Of a stretch of DNA of 64,000 nucleotides, positions 42,801-50,543 are shown in pieces. Origin of the DNA: CANJXF01 sp043775015 (GTDB taxonomy: Bacteria > Verrucomicrobiota > Verrucomicrobiia > Limisphaerales > CANJXF01); NCBI GenBank assembly GCA_043775015.1, contig JAYVSV010000068.1:1-64000 (forward strand), read 5' to 3'. The position numbers and the translations under genes are program-made. The notes beneath the pieces were generated by a model. It was not told the origin of the DNA, made no database searches, and saw only the letters and a list, made by a program, of their open reading frames with translations. Numbering within the stretch: the stretch's first letter is position 1; each line of letters opens with the position of its first letter.

Positions 42801-45023
42801 TGGAAAATCGTTCGCACTCCAACGGAAGCGATGGAAAATACCACGCACTTGTTTTTGGCGACGCGTTTCAATTGCAATAAATGTCACGACCATCCGTTCG
42901 AGCGCTGGACCCAGGATCAATATTATCATCTGAGCGCCTACTTCGCCCGAGTCACGTTGAAAGAAGACCCAGCCAGCGACGGGAAAAAAATCGGCGGTTC
43001 CGCAGTCGAAGGTGCCAAGCCGCTTTATGAAATCGTCGATGACACGCCCGAAGGAGAAGTGAAGCACGACCGCACTGGAAAAGTTTCGCCACCGTTATTT
43101 CCGTTCCCGGCGAAGACCGAGTCGAAAGAAAAAACCACGCGTCGCGAGGAACTCGCTGCCTGGATCAGCACGCCAGAGAATCGTTACTTCGCCTCCAGCT
43201 ATGCGAATCGCCTCTGGGGTTATCTGACCGGCGCGGGCATCATCGAACCGCTGGACGATACTCGCGCCGGAAATCCCCCGCGCAATCCGGAGCTGCTGGA
43301 TTATTTTACCCGCCAATTCATCGAGAACAAATTCAACACGCGCCACATGGTGCAAATGATCTGCAAATCGCGCACGTATCAACTCACCATCCGGCCCACC
43401 AAGTGGAATGAGGATGACAAAGTGAATTATTCTCATGCGATTGCGCGCCGTCTTCCGGCGGAAACTCTTTTCGACGCCGTGTTCAGGGTAACCGGCAGCA
43501 CTCTGCAAATTCCCGGGGCAAAACCAGGGCAGCGCGCCACGCAATTAGCCGACTCCGCCATGGATGTGGGCAGCGGGTTGCTCGCCACCCTCGGACGTCC
43601 TGTGCGCGAGAGCGCCTGTGAATGTGAGCGCAGCAGCAGCATGGGTCTCGGCTCCGTCATGGCGTTGCTCAGCGGGTCAACTATTTCCGGCGCAATCAAT
43701 GAGCCAACCAATTCACTGGCGAAATTGGTCGAGTCGGAAAAGAACGATCAGAAATTAATCAACGAAGTTTTCCTGCGCGTCGTCAACCGGCCTGCCACTG
43801 AAGTGGAAACCAAGAGCGTTTTAGCTCTGCTGAGTTCGGTTGAATATGACAATTCGAGCATCACGAACGAACTCGGCAAATTGGAATCGAAGTTAGCCCC
43901 GGAAATTTCCGAACTCAATCGCAAGCGCGACGAATCGGTTGCGCTCTCCAAGACCAACCTAGTCACCTACGATGAGATGACGAAAAGCCTCAGGGCTGAA
44001 TTGGAAAAGCGGCGCAACTCCGAACTTGCTCTCACGCAACGCGAATTGAAGGAATACGAAAAACTCCTTCCCGCCCAGGCCGCATTCTGGGAAACAAAAA
44101 ATAATCCAGCGGATACCAAAACCACCTGGTTGCTGATCGATCCCAAAAAAATTTCGGCCACCGGTAAGAATAAACTGGCCCGGCAATCCGACGGCTCCAT
44201 CACTTCCTCGGGCGGGAAAAGTCCGGCGGAATTCGTCCTCCTGGCCGAATCTCCGCAGACGAATATCACCGGTATTATGCTCGAAGTTTTGCCTGAAGAA
44301 ATCCTTCCGAAATTCGGACCTGGGCGCTCGCCAGACGGAAACTTTGTCCTGAGCGAATTGGAATTGAATTGGGCCACAGGCACGAACAAACCCGATGTCG
44401 CCGCGAAATTTTCCGACGCGCGCGCTGATTTTTCTCAGACCGATTTCTCCGCATCTCAGGCTATCGATGGAAAAATTGAGTCCGGTAAAAATGGTTGGGC
44501 AATCGGTGGCGCACCCGGCATTCAGCGCCACACCGCGACCTTCAAATTGGAAAAACCGATTGCCAGCACGAACGGTGTGACGTTGCGGCTGGTGTTGAAA
44601 CAAAATTTCGGAGATCAATTTTTGGTGGGCAAGTTTCGAGTTTACCTGACCGCTGGCGCAGAACCTTTGGATTTCGGTTTTCCAGAGGGAGTTGTGCAAG
44701 CCGCGCGCGCACCCGCCGGACAGCGCCAGCCCGAACAGGCATCAGCCATCCTCGATTTCTACCGCTATTCAGATGCTGAATTCTGGAAGCGCAAACAGGC
44801 TGCCGTCAACGCCGTCGCGCCTTTGCCGCTCGACCCCAAATTGGCTGAGTTGCAGAAAGCCCTGGCCAAAGCGGAAGAGCCGGTTCGCCTCGACCCCTAC
44901 CTGGTGCAACTGCGGGTGGATGCGCAAGCCAGTGGCAAGCAAAGCGAAAACAAACGACTCACGGTCGTGCAGGATTTGACCTGGGCGTTAATCAATAGCC
45001 CCGGATTTTTATTCAACCATTAA
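39837..45023 (+). CDS. Giant PSCyt1-WD40-DUF1549-DUF1553 exported protein
   Basis: A 1728-residue multidomain protein. In order: a hydrophobic N-terminal segment (about 25-50), a PSCyt1-type cytochrome domain with CQGCH (about residue 72), a WD40-like beta-propeller with repeated SPDGxxxA/V units (about 175-525), an Ig/BIG2-like domain (about 565-640), a second cytochrome-like segment with CSAGTCHGA (about 662) and GFKLSLRGYDPE, another Ig-like region, DUF1549 (about 850-1060, with CNKCHDHPFERW at about 1012), and DUF1553 (about 1100-1320). A coiled region and a discoidin-like stretch interrupt the DUF1553 C-terminus before its final LTWALINSPGFLFNH. Its DUF1501 partner follows 43 bases downstream. 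Function unknown. Confidence 0.88.
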   Translation: MNFFGFNLPAPGAYSLIKLRFLPSRQCCLFLPIFGLGLIYVPMQSGAAETKEQKPATKVSYYGEIRPIFQANCQGCHQPAKSKGGFVMTDFKTLLAGGDSEGAAIVPKTPEKSSILKMITPQDGEVRMPKGKTPLTDSEVALIRSWIQQGADDDTPKDAKRHYDAEHPPLYSRAPVITSLDYSPDGKWLAVAGFHEVLLYEKDGATLAARLIGLSERVQSLAFSPDGQSLAVIGGNPARLGEVQIWDVAKRKLTLSMPISYDTLYGASWSSDSKMIAFGCPDNTVRAIEAATGKQIMQMGSHSDWPMTTVFSRKGDHVISGSRDMSVKLTEVATQRFVDNVTSITPGGLKGGVMAMAAHPKFEEIVTAGSDGLPKAYRIFREVKREIGDDAQFIADLFPMTGRVFSIRFSADGKRIACGSGLDRAGELVVCSYDYTNEVPKNLRDIMGKVPATRKPEEQKQLADYKTQGIREIARVSIPHSEIYSVAFSPDGNKIAAGGSDGMVRLFNATNGAVIKEFLSVPVTKGTMTSARPAWAPKADKNIETTSNSESLPEGAKVAALEVQPAQIKFNSLNGYNQLLVTARLESGDTVDVTRLVKFSMKSPLAEISARGILRPLKNGTTKLVVTLAGKTVETPVEISGLGKGYQADFIRDVNPVLAQLGCSAGTCHGAKEGKNGFKLSLRGYDPETDLRALTDDLASRRVNLASPDDSLMLLKAVAEVPHEGGRRTTVDSKYYQILRQWIANGANLDLKSAKVTSIAVFPHDPVVQKIGARQQMRVVAHYGDGTARDVTSEAFIESGNADVATPETGGLITTLRRGEAPVLARYEGNYAATTLTVMGDRSGFVWQEPPTWGKIDELVAAKWKRMKIEPSELCTDLEFIRRVYLDLTGLPPSPAEIRAFVDDSRETRSKRDEVVDRLVGSSDYVDFWSNKWADLLQCNSKFLGAEGAESFRAWIRKEVENNTPYDQFAREILTASGSTKTNPAASYWKIVRTPTEAMENTTHLFLATRFNCNKCHDHPFERWTQDQYYHLSAYFARVTLKEDPASDGKKIGGSAVEGAKPLYEIVDDTPEGEVKHDRTGKVSPPLFPFPAKTESKEKTTRREELAAWISTPENRYFASSYANRLWGYLTGAGIIEPLDDTRAGNPPRNPELLDYFTRQFIENKFNTRHMVQMICKSRTYQLTIRPTKWNEDDKVNYSHAIARRLPAETLFDAVFRVTGSTLQIPGAKPGQRATQLADSAMDVGSGLLATLGRPVRESACECERSSSMGLGSVMALLSGSTISGAINEPTNSLAKLVESEKNDQKLINEVFLRVVNRPATEVETKSVLALLSSVEYDNSSITNELGKLESKLAPEISELNRKRDESVALSKTNLVTYDEMTKSLRAELEKRRNSELALTQRELKEYEKLLPAQAAFWETKNNPADTKTTWLLIDPKKISATGKNKLARQSDGSITSSGGKSPAEFVLLAESPQTNITGIMLEVLPEEILPKFGPGRSPDGNFVLSELELNWATGTNKPDVAAKFSDARADFSQTDFSASQAIDGKIESGKNGWAIGGAPGIQRHTATFKLEKPIASTNGVTLRLVLKQNFGDQFLVGKFRVYLTAGAEPLDFGFPEGVVQAARAPAGQRQPEQASAILDFYRYSDAEFWKRKQAAVNAVAPLPLDPKLAELQKALAKAEEPVRLDPYLVQLRVDAQASGKQSENKRLTVVQDLTWALINSPGFLFNH

Positions 45024-45054
45024 CCCATTTGCCGAACGAAAAAAGCCATAGCCC

Positions 45055-45059
45055 AAGGA
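45055..45059 (+). promoter_or_regulatory. Ribosome binding site AAGGA
   Basis: AAGGA stands 7 bases before the ATG at 45067 and fixes the start of the DUF1501 gene. It follows directly on the end of the large PSCyt1 gene, consistent with one transcript. Confidence 0.6.
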
Positions 45060-45066
45060 AAATAAT

Positions 45067-46539
45067 ATGATCAAAATACCCGGCGGAACATGTAGCGACC
45101 TTTGCGATCCTCATTTGAAAATGACGCGGCGCGATCTTTTGCGGGTCGGCGGCGCCAGCATGCTTGGGCTTTCGCTCGGATCCATGTTCAAATTGCAAGC
45201 GCTCGCCGGCGAACCGGGCAAGCACGCCGGCGGCCCGGGTTGGGGCACGGCCAAAAACGTGGTAATGATTTATTTGCAAGGTGGGCCGAGCCATCTTGAT
45301 TTGTGGGATCCGAAAGAAAATGCGCCCGACAATATCCGCAGTTCCTTCAAATCGATTTCCACGAAAATTCCCGGGATAAATTTTACCGAGGTTTTGCCCG
45401 AGCTGGCAAAGGTGAATGACAAATTCACCATGATCCGTTCAATGAGCTACACGCCGAATGGTTTGTTCAATCACACAGCGGCGATTTACCAAATCATGAC
45501 CGGCTACACGACCGACAAGGTCAGCCCGTCCGGTCAACTCGAGCCGCCCGATCCAAAAGATTTTCCCAACTTCGGCTCGCAAATTGTTCGGTTGCGTCCC
45601 GTGACTGATCCGATGCTTCCGTTCGTGATGTTGCCTCGGCCACTCCAGGAATCCAACGTTGTGGGCAAGGGCGGCACGGCTGGTTTTCTCGGAAAGGCGT
45701 TTGATCCCTACACCTTGTTCCCCGACGGCGACGACATGGACATGGCTAAAATGGATCGCATTCGCGTGGACGATTTGAAGTTGCCACCGGAAGTTTTTGC
45801 CCTGCGTCTCCAACGTCGCGCCCAATTGCGCGAAGCCGTCGAAGCCGCGATGCCGGATGTCGAGAAAGCGGTTGAGAATTACAACCTCGACGACTACTAC
45901 AAGCGCGCTCTGAACCTGATTGTCTCGGGCCGTGCCCGCAACGCATTCGACCTCACCCAGGAGAATGAGAAGACACGCGACAGGTATGGACGAAATACTT
46001 TTGGGCAAAGTTGTCTGCTCGCCCGGCGGTTGATCGAAGCCGGCACGCGTGTCGTGGAAGTCATCTGGCCGAAGGTCGCCAACTCGGACAACCATTCGTG
46101 GGATCACCATTCCGATTTGACCAAGCGCATGGGGACTCAATCCGGTCCGATGCTCGATCGCGGTTTGGCTGCATTCATCGCGGATATGGACGAACGTGGC
46201 TTGCTCAAGGACACGTTGGTCGTGGCCATTGGAGAATTTGGACGCAGCCCGCAAAAAGGGGTAAGCACTTCGGGAAATTCCAATACTGCGGACGGTCGCG
46301 ATCATTGGCCGTATTGCTACACCTCGGTTATTGCTGGCGCCGGAATCAAACGCGGTTACGTCCATGGCAAGTCCGACAAAACCGGCAGCAGCCCGGCCGA
46401 AGACCCGGTTCATCCGACCGAACTACTCGCGACGATGTATCACGCATTTGGCATCGACCCGGAGACCATCGTTTACAATCACCTGAAGCAACCGCGCGAA
46501 TTGGTGAAGGCCAAGGCAGTGACCAAACTGTTCGCGTGA
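45067..46539 (+). CDS. DUF1501 family protein (first copy)
   Basis: A 490-residue protein with a twin-arginine type leader (TRRDLLRVGGASMLGLSLGS), so probably exported folded. DUF1501 features: VVMIYLQGGPSHLDLWDPKEN, a SYTPNGLFNHTAAIYQIMTG segment, GQSCLLARRLIEAGTRVVEV, and VAIGEFGRSPQKG with RDHWPYCYTSVIAGAGIKRG. The fold resembles the alkaline-phosphatase/sulfatase superfamily, but its activity is not settled. Pairing with DUF1549/DUF1553 proteins is nearly universal in PVC bacteria. The N-terminus MIKIPGGTCSDLCDPHLKM is unusually long and has two cysteines. Confidence 0.9.
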   Translation: MIKIPGGTCSDLCDPHLKMTRRDLLRVGGASMLGLSLGSMFKLQALAGEPGKHAGGPGWGTAKNVVMIYLQGGPSHLDLWDPKENAPDNIRSSFKSISTKIPGINFTEVLPELAKVNDKFTMIRSMSYTPNGLFNHTAAIYQIMTGYTTDKVSPSGQLEPPDPKDFPNFGSQIVRLRPVTDPMLPFVMLPRPLQESNVVGKGGTAGFLGKAFDPYTLFPDGDDMDMAKMDRIRVDDLKLPPEVFALRLQRRAQLREAVEAAMPDVEKAVENYNLDDYYKRALNLIVSGRARNAFDLTQENEKTRDRYGRNTFGQSCLLARRLIEAGTRVVEVIWPKVANSDNHSWDHHSDLTKRMGTQSGPMLDRGLAAFIADMDERGLLKDTLVVAIGEFGRSPQKGVSTSGNSNTADGRDHWPYCYTSVIAGAGIKRGYVHGKSDKTGSSPAEDPVHPTELLATMYHAFGIDPETIVYNHLKQPRELVKAKAVTKLFA

Positions 46540-46787
46540 TTTGATGAGCCGCAGGATAGTTCACGGGCTGGGATATCCTAAAGCACGGGAATTAGAAGTA
46601 AACCGTTCCATCGGAGGATCCAGCGAGGTGGTAAAAGCGCTCATCCACCAGGCCAAAAACCTCTTGCTCAAACCCGGCCGCCACTCTAAAAATAGCCCAT
46701 GCACACCAAAACTAGGCCAACTGTCTGCCACTAGGCCAAACCCACGTCTGGCCTATTACATGTTAGATGCCTCCGCGCTCACAAGCT
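46540..46787. other. Non-coding stretch with TAGGCCA repeats
   Basis: About 250 bases with no convincing gene between DUF1501 and the CPBP protease. It contains CTAGGCCAA twice (about 46705-46740) and a reverse GGCCTA at 46751-46756, on a background less GC-rich than its neighbours. An open frame (46541-46960) crosses the CPBP start and is not supported. It may hold the CPBP gene's promoter, or mark the left end of an inserted segment. Confidence 0.45.
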
Positions 46788-47318
46788 ATGTCGGTATTTA
46801 TCAAGGTCATTCGCAGGGTGGTTCGATCAATGACCACTTTGCCGGATACCCAAGGCTGGTTGCGTTGCCTATGGGTGTTCTTGGCCTATGTTGTGATTGC
46901 CTTCGCGCTGGGGCAGGCGACCGGCTCGCTTCGTGTGGAAACATACAGTGGGTCTCCTGATAGGCTCGTCCGGTTTGCGGCTATTGCTTTCCTCGTGCCT
47001 TGCTTATCTGAGGAGCTGCTTTTTCGCGCTGCATTTCTCTACGATCCTAAAATAGCTGCCTCGGCCCGGTATCGACTGGGCCGAGCTGTAATCGCTTTGG
47101 TACTTTTTGTCCTTTGGCATCCACTAAATGGTCTGTTTCTGAAGACTGATGCCCATGAGGTGTTCCTAGACCCCGGCTTCCTTATGTTAGCCACTTTGCT
47201 TGGCTGCTGTTCTAGTGTGGCATACCTCACAACCGGCTCTATCTGGCCTTCTACGCTGATGCATTGGATCAGTCTGGTTGGTTGGAAGGCGTTTTTCGGC
47301 GGACGTATTTTTGACTGA
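46788..47318 (+). CDS. CPBP-family intramembrane protease
   Basis: About 176 residues from the ATG at 46788. Multiple hydrophobic segments and the CPBP (Abi) catalytic blocks are present: VPCLSEELLFRAAFLY (EExxxR motif), FVLWHPLNGLF (histidine) and STLMHWISLVGWKAFFGG (second histidine), the arrangement of Rce1-like glutamate proteases. Substrate unknown. The gene sits within a run of cytochrome-related genes, in a segment of lower GC with flanking repeats, which suggests recent arrival. Confidence 0.8.
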   Translation: MSVFIKVIRRVVRSMTTLPDTQGWLRCLWVFLAYVVIAFALGQATGSLRVETYSGSPDRLVRFAAIAFLVPCLSEELLFRAAFLYDPKIAASARYRLGRAVIALVLFVLWHPLNGLFLKTDAHEVFLDPGFLMLATLLGCCSSVAYLTTGSIWPSTLMHWISLVGWKAFFGGRIFD

Positions 47319-47427
47319 GACGATGAAAGAAAGGACGGCATCTAACCAGCAGCGAACGTCGGCGGGCCGTCGCGGTTGCAATCGGCGCGTCTCGTGGCCG
47401 CCGTCGCTGTGCTTGGTTCGTTCATTA

Positions 47428-50400
47428 ATGAAACTTTTGAAACTTCCCCTCACTTCGTGCCTGCTGGCGACGGCGTTCTTTGTGACGGCCAGTCGCGCGG
47501 CGGATTTTCCGGCGGTTTACAACAGTGAAAAGGACACGAACGCCGTGCCGCCCACGCCTGAGCAATCGCTCGCAATGTTGAAACTCCCGCCCGGCTTCAA
47601 AGCCACTCTGTTCGCCGCCGAACCGGAGGTGCGGAATCCGATCTCAATGGCTTGGGATGCGCGCGGGCGGCTGTGGATCGCGGAGAATTACACCTATGCT
47701 GAGCGCTCGCTGAAATTTGATCTGCACCTGCGCGATCGCATCCTGATCTTCGAGGACAAAGATGGCGACGGACATTTCGATTCCCGGAAAGTTTTTACCG
47801 ACGAAGTACAAAAGCTCACGAGCGTGGAGATCGGCCACGGCGGGGTGTGGGCGATGTGTCCACCACAGTTGCTTTTCTTTCCCGACAAGAATGGTGACGA
47901 CTTACCTGATGGCGCGCCGGAAGTAGTGCTCGATGGATTCACCGTCCCGGAAAATAATTATCACAATTTCGCCAACGGCCTTCATTGGGGGCCGGACGGC
48001 TGGCTCTACGGTCGCTGTGGTGCGTCAGCCCCGGGAAAAATCGGCGTCCCCGGCACTCCGACGAACGAACGCTTGCCGATTCCTGGAGGCATTTGGCGTT
48101 ATCATCCGAAAAAGAAAATCGTCGAAGTGCTCACTTCAGGCCCGATGAATTCCTGGGGCCACGATTGGAATAAATACGGCGAAGCTTTTGCCATCAACAC
48201 GGTCAATGGCCACTTATGGCACATCATTCCAGGCACACATTATCTCGTCGGTCACACCATCGATCCCAACCCGCGCGCCTACCAATTGATGGACATGCAC
48301 GCCGACCATTGGCACTTCGATACCGCCAAGGGTTGGGGAAAATCGCGTGATGGCGTGTACGATTCTTTGGGTGGCGGCCACGCGCACATTGGAGCAATGA
48401 TCTATAGCGGCGACAATTGGCCCGCCGAATATCGTGGCCATTTGTTCACGTTGAATTTGTTTGGCCGCCGGGCAAACCAGGAAATCCTCGAACGCTCCGG
48501 CTCCGGTTACGTGGGCAAACACGGCAACGATTCTTTCTTCTTTGGCGACGGATGGTTTCGCGGATTGGAACTCGGTTACGGCCCGGACGGTGGCGTCTTC
48601 GTGCTCGACTGGAGCGACACGGGCGAATGCCACGAGAACACCGGTGTGCATCGCACTTCGGGACGAATCTACAAAATAACTTATGGCGATGCGAAACCGT
48701 CTCCGGTCGGCGATCTCGCGAAATTAACGGTGGTTGAATTGGTCAAGCTACAACTCCACGAGAACGAATGGTTCGTGCGCAAGGCACGTTTGCAACTGGC
48801 CGAACGTGCGCCGACGGGTCGCGAATTCGAAACGGCGAAAGTTCAACTTCTCGAAATGTTCGCGCGTGAAACAAATTCCGTCATGCAACTGCGTGCCATG
48901 TGGTCGCTCAACAACATCGGTGGAGCCGACGAAACATTTTTGCTCAAACAATTGCAGCATCGAGACGAGTCTGTTCGCACCTGGGCGATTCGTTTGCTCA
49001 GTGATCTGTGGCCGTTGGACACCGTGATGTCCTCACGACCAGCCCACAGAACGGAGGCATCGGTCAGCCAAACGCTGCAAGTGTTTTCCCGAGTGGCGAA
49101 GTCTGATTCTTCAGGACTGGTCCGCCTCGCGCTGGCCACCTTGCTGCAACGACTGCCCGTAACGCAACGCCCTGAGCTTGCCGCGTCGTTGCTCGCCCAT
49201 GCTGAGGATGGCGACGATCCTAATCTACCGTTGATGATCTGGTATGGCCTCATTCCACTCGGGGATTTCTCGCCCACCCCGTTGTCGGCGCTCGGAGCAA
49301 ATTGCCAAATACCGCTTACGCGCAAATTGATCGCGCGCCGATTGGGTGAGGACATTGAGAAAAATCCCGTCGCGTTGAATGAATTATTGAAATCAACAGC
49401 AACCAAATCAGAAGCATTTCAAATCGACATTCTCGCCGGGTTGTCCGAGGCACTGCGCGGCTGGCGCAAGGCGCCAAAGCCTCCGTCGTGGGATGCGTTG
49501 CAAATAAGTTTGTCCAGTTCGCCGAACCCCGGTTTGCGTGACCGTGTGCGCGATTTAAGCGTGGTCTTTGGCGATGGGCGGGCGCTTGATGAAGTGAAGC
49601 GCATCGCCCTAGATCGAAAGGCTGATTTAAAATTTCGCCGCGCTGCGTTGCAAACCTTGATTGAAAACAAGCCGTCCGACTTGCGAATCATTTGCGAACA
49701 ATTGCTCGAAGTAAAATTCCTCAACTCCACCGCCGTCCGTGGACTGGCCCTGTTCGACGATCCGGCCATTGGTGAAAAAATCGCGAAAAGCTATCAGCAA
49801 TTTCATCCATCCGAACGGGGTGCGGTCATGGACACACTGGTATCGCGCCCGACGTTTGCGCGGCCTTTGCTGGATGAAATGTACGCAAGTCGAATTCCCA
49901 GAACCGACATGACGCCCTTTCATGCGCGGCAGGTTCGCAGCCTGAATGACCCGGCGCTCACCCAACAACTGGCCAAGGTCTGGGGAGAACTGCGCGACAG
50001 CCCGGCAGAGAAAAAGAAATCCATCGCGGAGATGAAAACAAAGTTATCTTCCACCGCGCTCGCCTCCGCCGACAAAAGCCAGGGCCGCGCGGTATTCAAC
50101 ATAGCTTGTGCGGTCTGCCATACACTTTACGGCCAGGGCGGAAGGGTCGGCCCGGACCTGACCGGCTCGGGTCGCGATAATCTGGATTACTTGCTCGATA
50201 ACATCATTGATCCCAGTGCAGTAGTGAACGCGGACTTCGGCATGTCGGTAGTCGGACTCAAGGATGGCCGAACGTTGAATGGGATGGTTTCAGAAAAAAC
50301 CGAGCGCACCATCACGTTGAAAACCATGACCGAAACCGTAACGTTGAATCGCGACGAACTGGCGAGCGTTCAGGAGTCTTCTCTTTCACTCATGCCGGAA

Positions 50401-50484
50401 GGATTGCTCGAAGCGCTCAACGAAACGCAGGTTCGTGACCTCATTGCCTACCTCATGAATCGCACGCAGGTTCCACAAAATTAA
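47428..50484 (+). CDS. PVC-type membrane-bound dehydrogenase with C-terminal haem domain
   Basis: About 1018 residues from the ATG at 47428, which gives a signal peptide (MKLLKLPLTSCLLATAFFVT); an open frame upstream to 47278 overlaps the CPBP gene and is discarded. The N-terminal beta-propeller of PVC dehydrogenases (about 40-400) begins LPPGFKATLFAAEPEVRNPI and includes AWDARGRLWIAENYTY. Several HEAT-like helical repeats follow (about 420-840). The C-terminal haem domain starts GRAVFNIACAVCHTLYGQGG (CAVCH near residue 890), with VGPDLTGSGRDNLDYLLDNI. Members are thought to oxidise sugars with haem electron transfer; the substrate is unknown. Confidence 0.9.
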   Translation: MKLLKLPLTSCLLATAFFVTASRAADFPAVYNSEKDTNAVPPTPEQSLAMLKLPPGFKATLFAAEPEVRNPISMAWDARGRLWIAENYTYAERSLKFDLHLRDRILIFEDKDGDGHFDSRKVFTDEVQKLTSVEIGHGGVWAMCPPQLLFFPDKNGDDLPDGAPEVVLDGFTVPENNYHNFANGLHWGPDGWLYGRCGASAPGKIGVPGTPTNERLPIPGGIWRYHPKKKIVEVLTSGPMNSWGHDWNKYGEAFAINTVNGHLWHIIPGTHYLVGHTIDPNPRAYQLMDMHADHWHFDTAKGWGKSRDGVYDSLGGGHAHIGAMIYSGDNWPAEYRGHLFTLNLFGRRANQEILERSGSGYVGKHGNDSFFFGDGWFRGLELGYGPDGGVFVLDWSDTGECHENTGVHRTSGRIYKITYGDAKPSPVGDLAKLTVVELVKLQLHENEWFVRKARLQLAERAPTGREFETAKVQLLEMFARETNSVMQLRAMWSLNNIGGADETFLLKQLQHRDESVRTWAIRLLSDLWPLDTVMSSRPAHRTEASVSQTLQVFSRVAKSDSSGLVRLALATLLQRLPVTQRPELAASLLAHAEDGDDPNLPLMIWYGLIPLGDFSPTPLSALGANCQIPLTRKLIARRLGEDIEKNPVALNELLKSTATKSEAFQIDILAGLSEALRGWRKAPKPPSWDALQISLSSSPNPGLRDRVRDLSVVFGDGRALDEVKRIALDRKADLKFRRAALQTLIENKPSDLRIICEQLLEVKFLNSTAVRGLALFDDPAIGEKIAKSYQQFHPSERGAVMDTLVSRPTFARPLLDEMYASRIPRTDMTPFHARQVRSLNDPALTQQLAKVWGELRDSPAEKKKSIAEMKTKLSSTALASADKSQGRAVFNIACAVCHTLYGQGGRVGPDLTGSGRDNLDYLLDNIIDPSAVVNADFGMSVVGLKDGRTLNGMVSEKTERTITLKTMTETVTLNRDELASVQESSLSLMPEGLLEALNETQVRDLIAYLMNRTQVPQN

Positions 50485-50543
50485 ATAGTTTCGACAGTCT
50501 ATGAGCGGGTGCTAGAGTTCCGCGCAACCAATTGAAAACATTT

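Noticed and set aside
45439..46413. A 324-codon frame antisense to the first DUF1501 gene
   Set aside because: Shadow of a clear coding gene with no signal or motif of its own.
46541..46960. A 139-residue frame after the first DUF1501 gene
   Set aside because: It crosses the CPBP protease start in another frame and has no recognisable domain.
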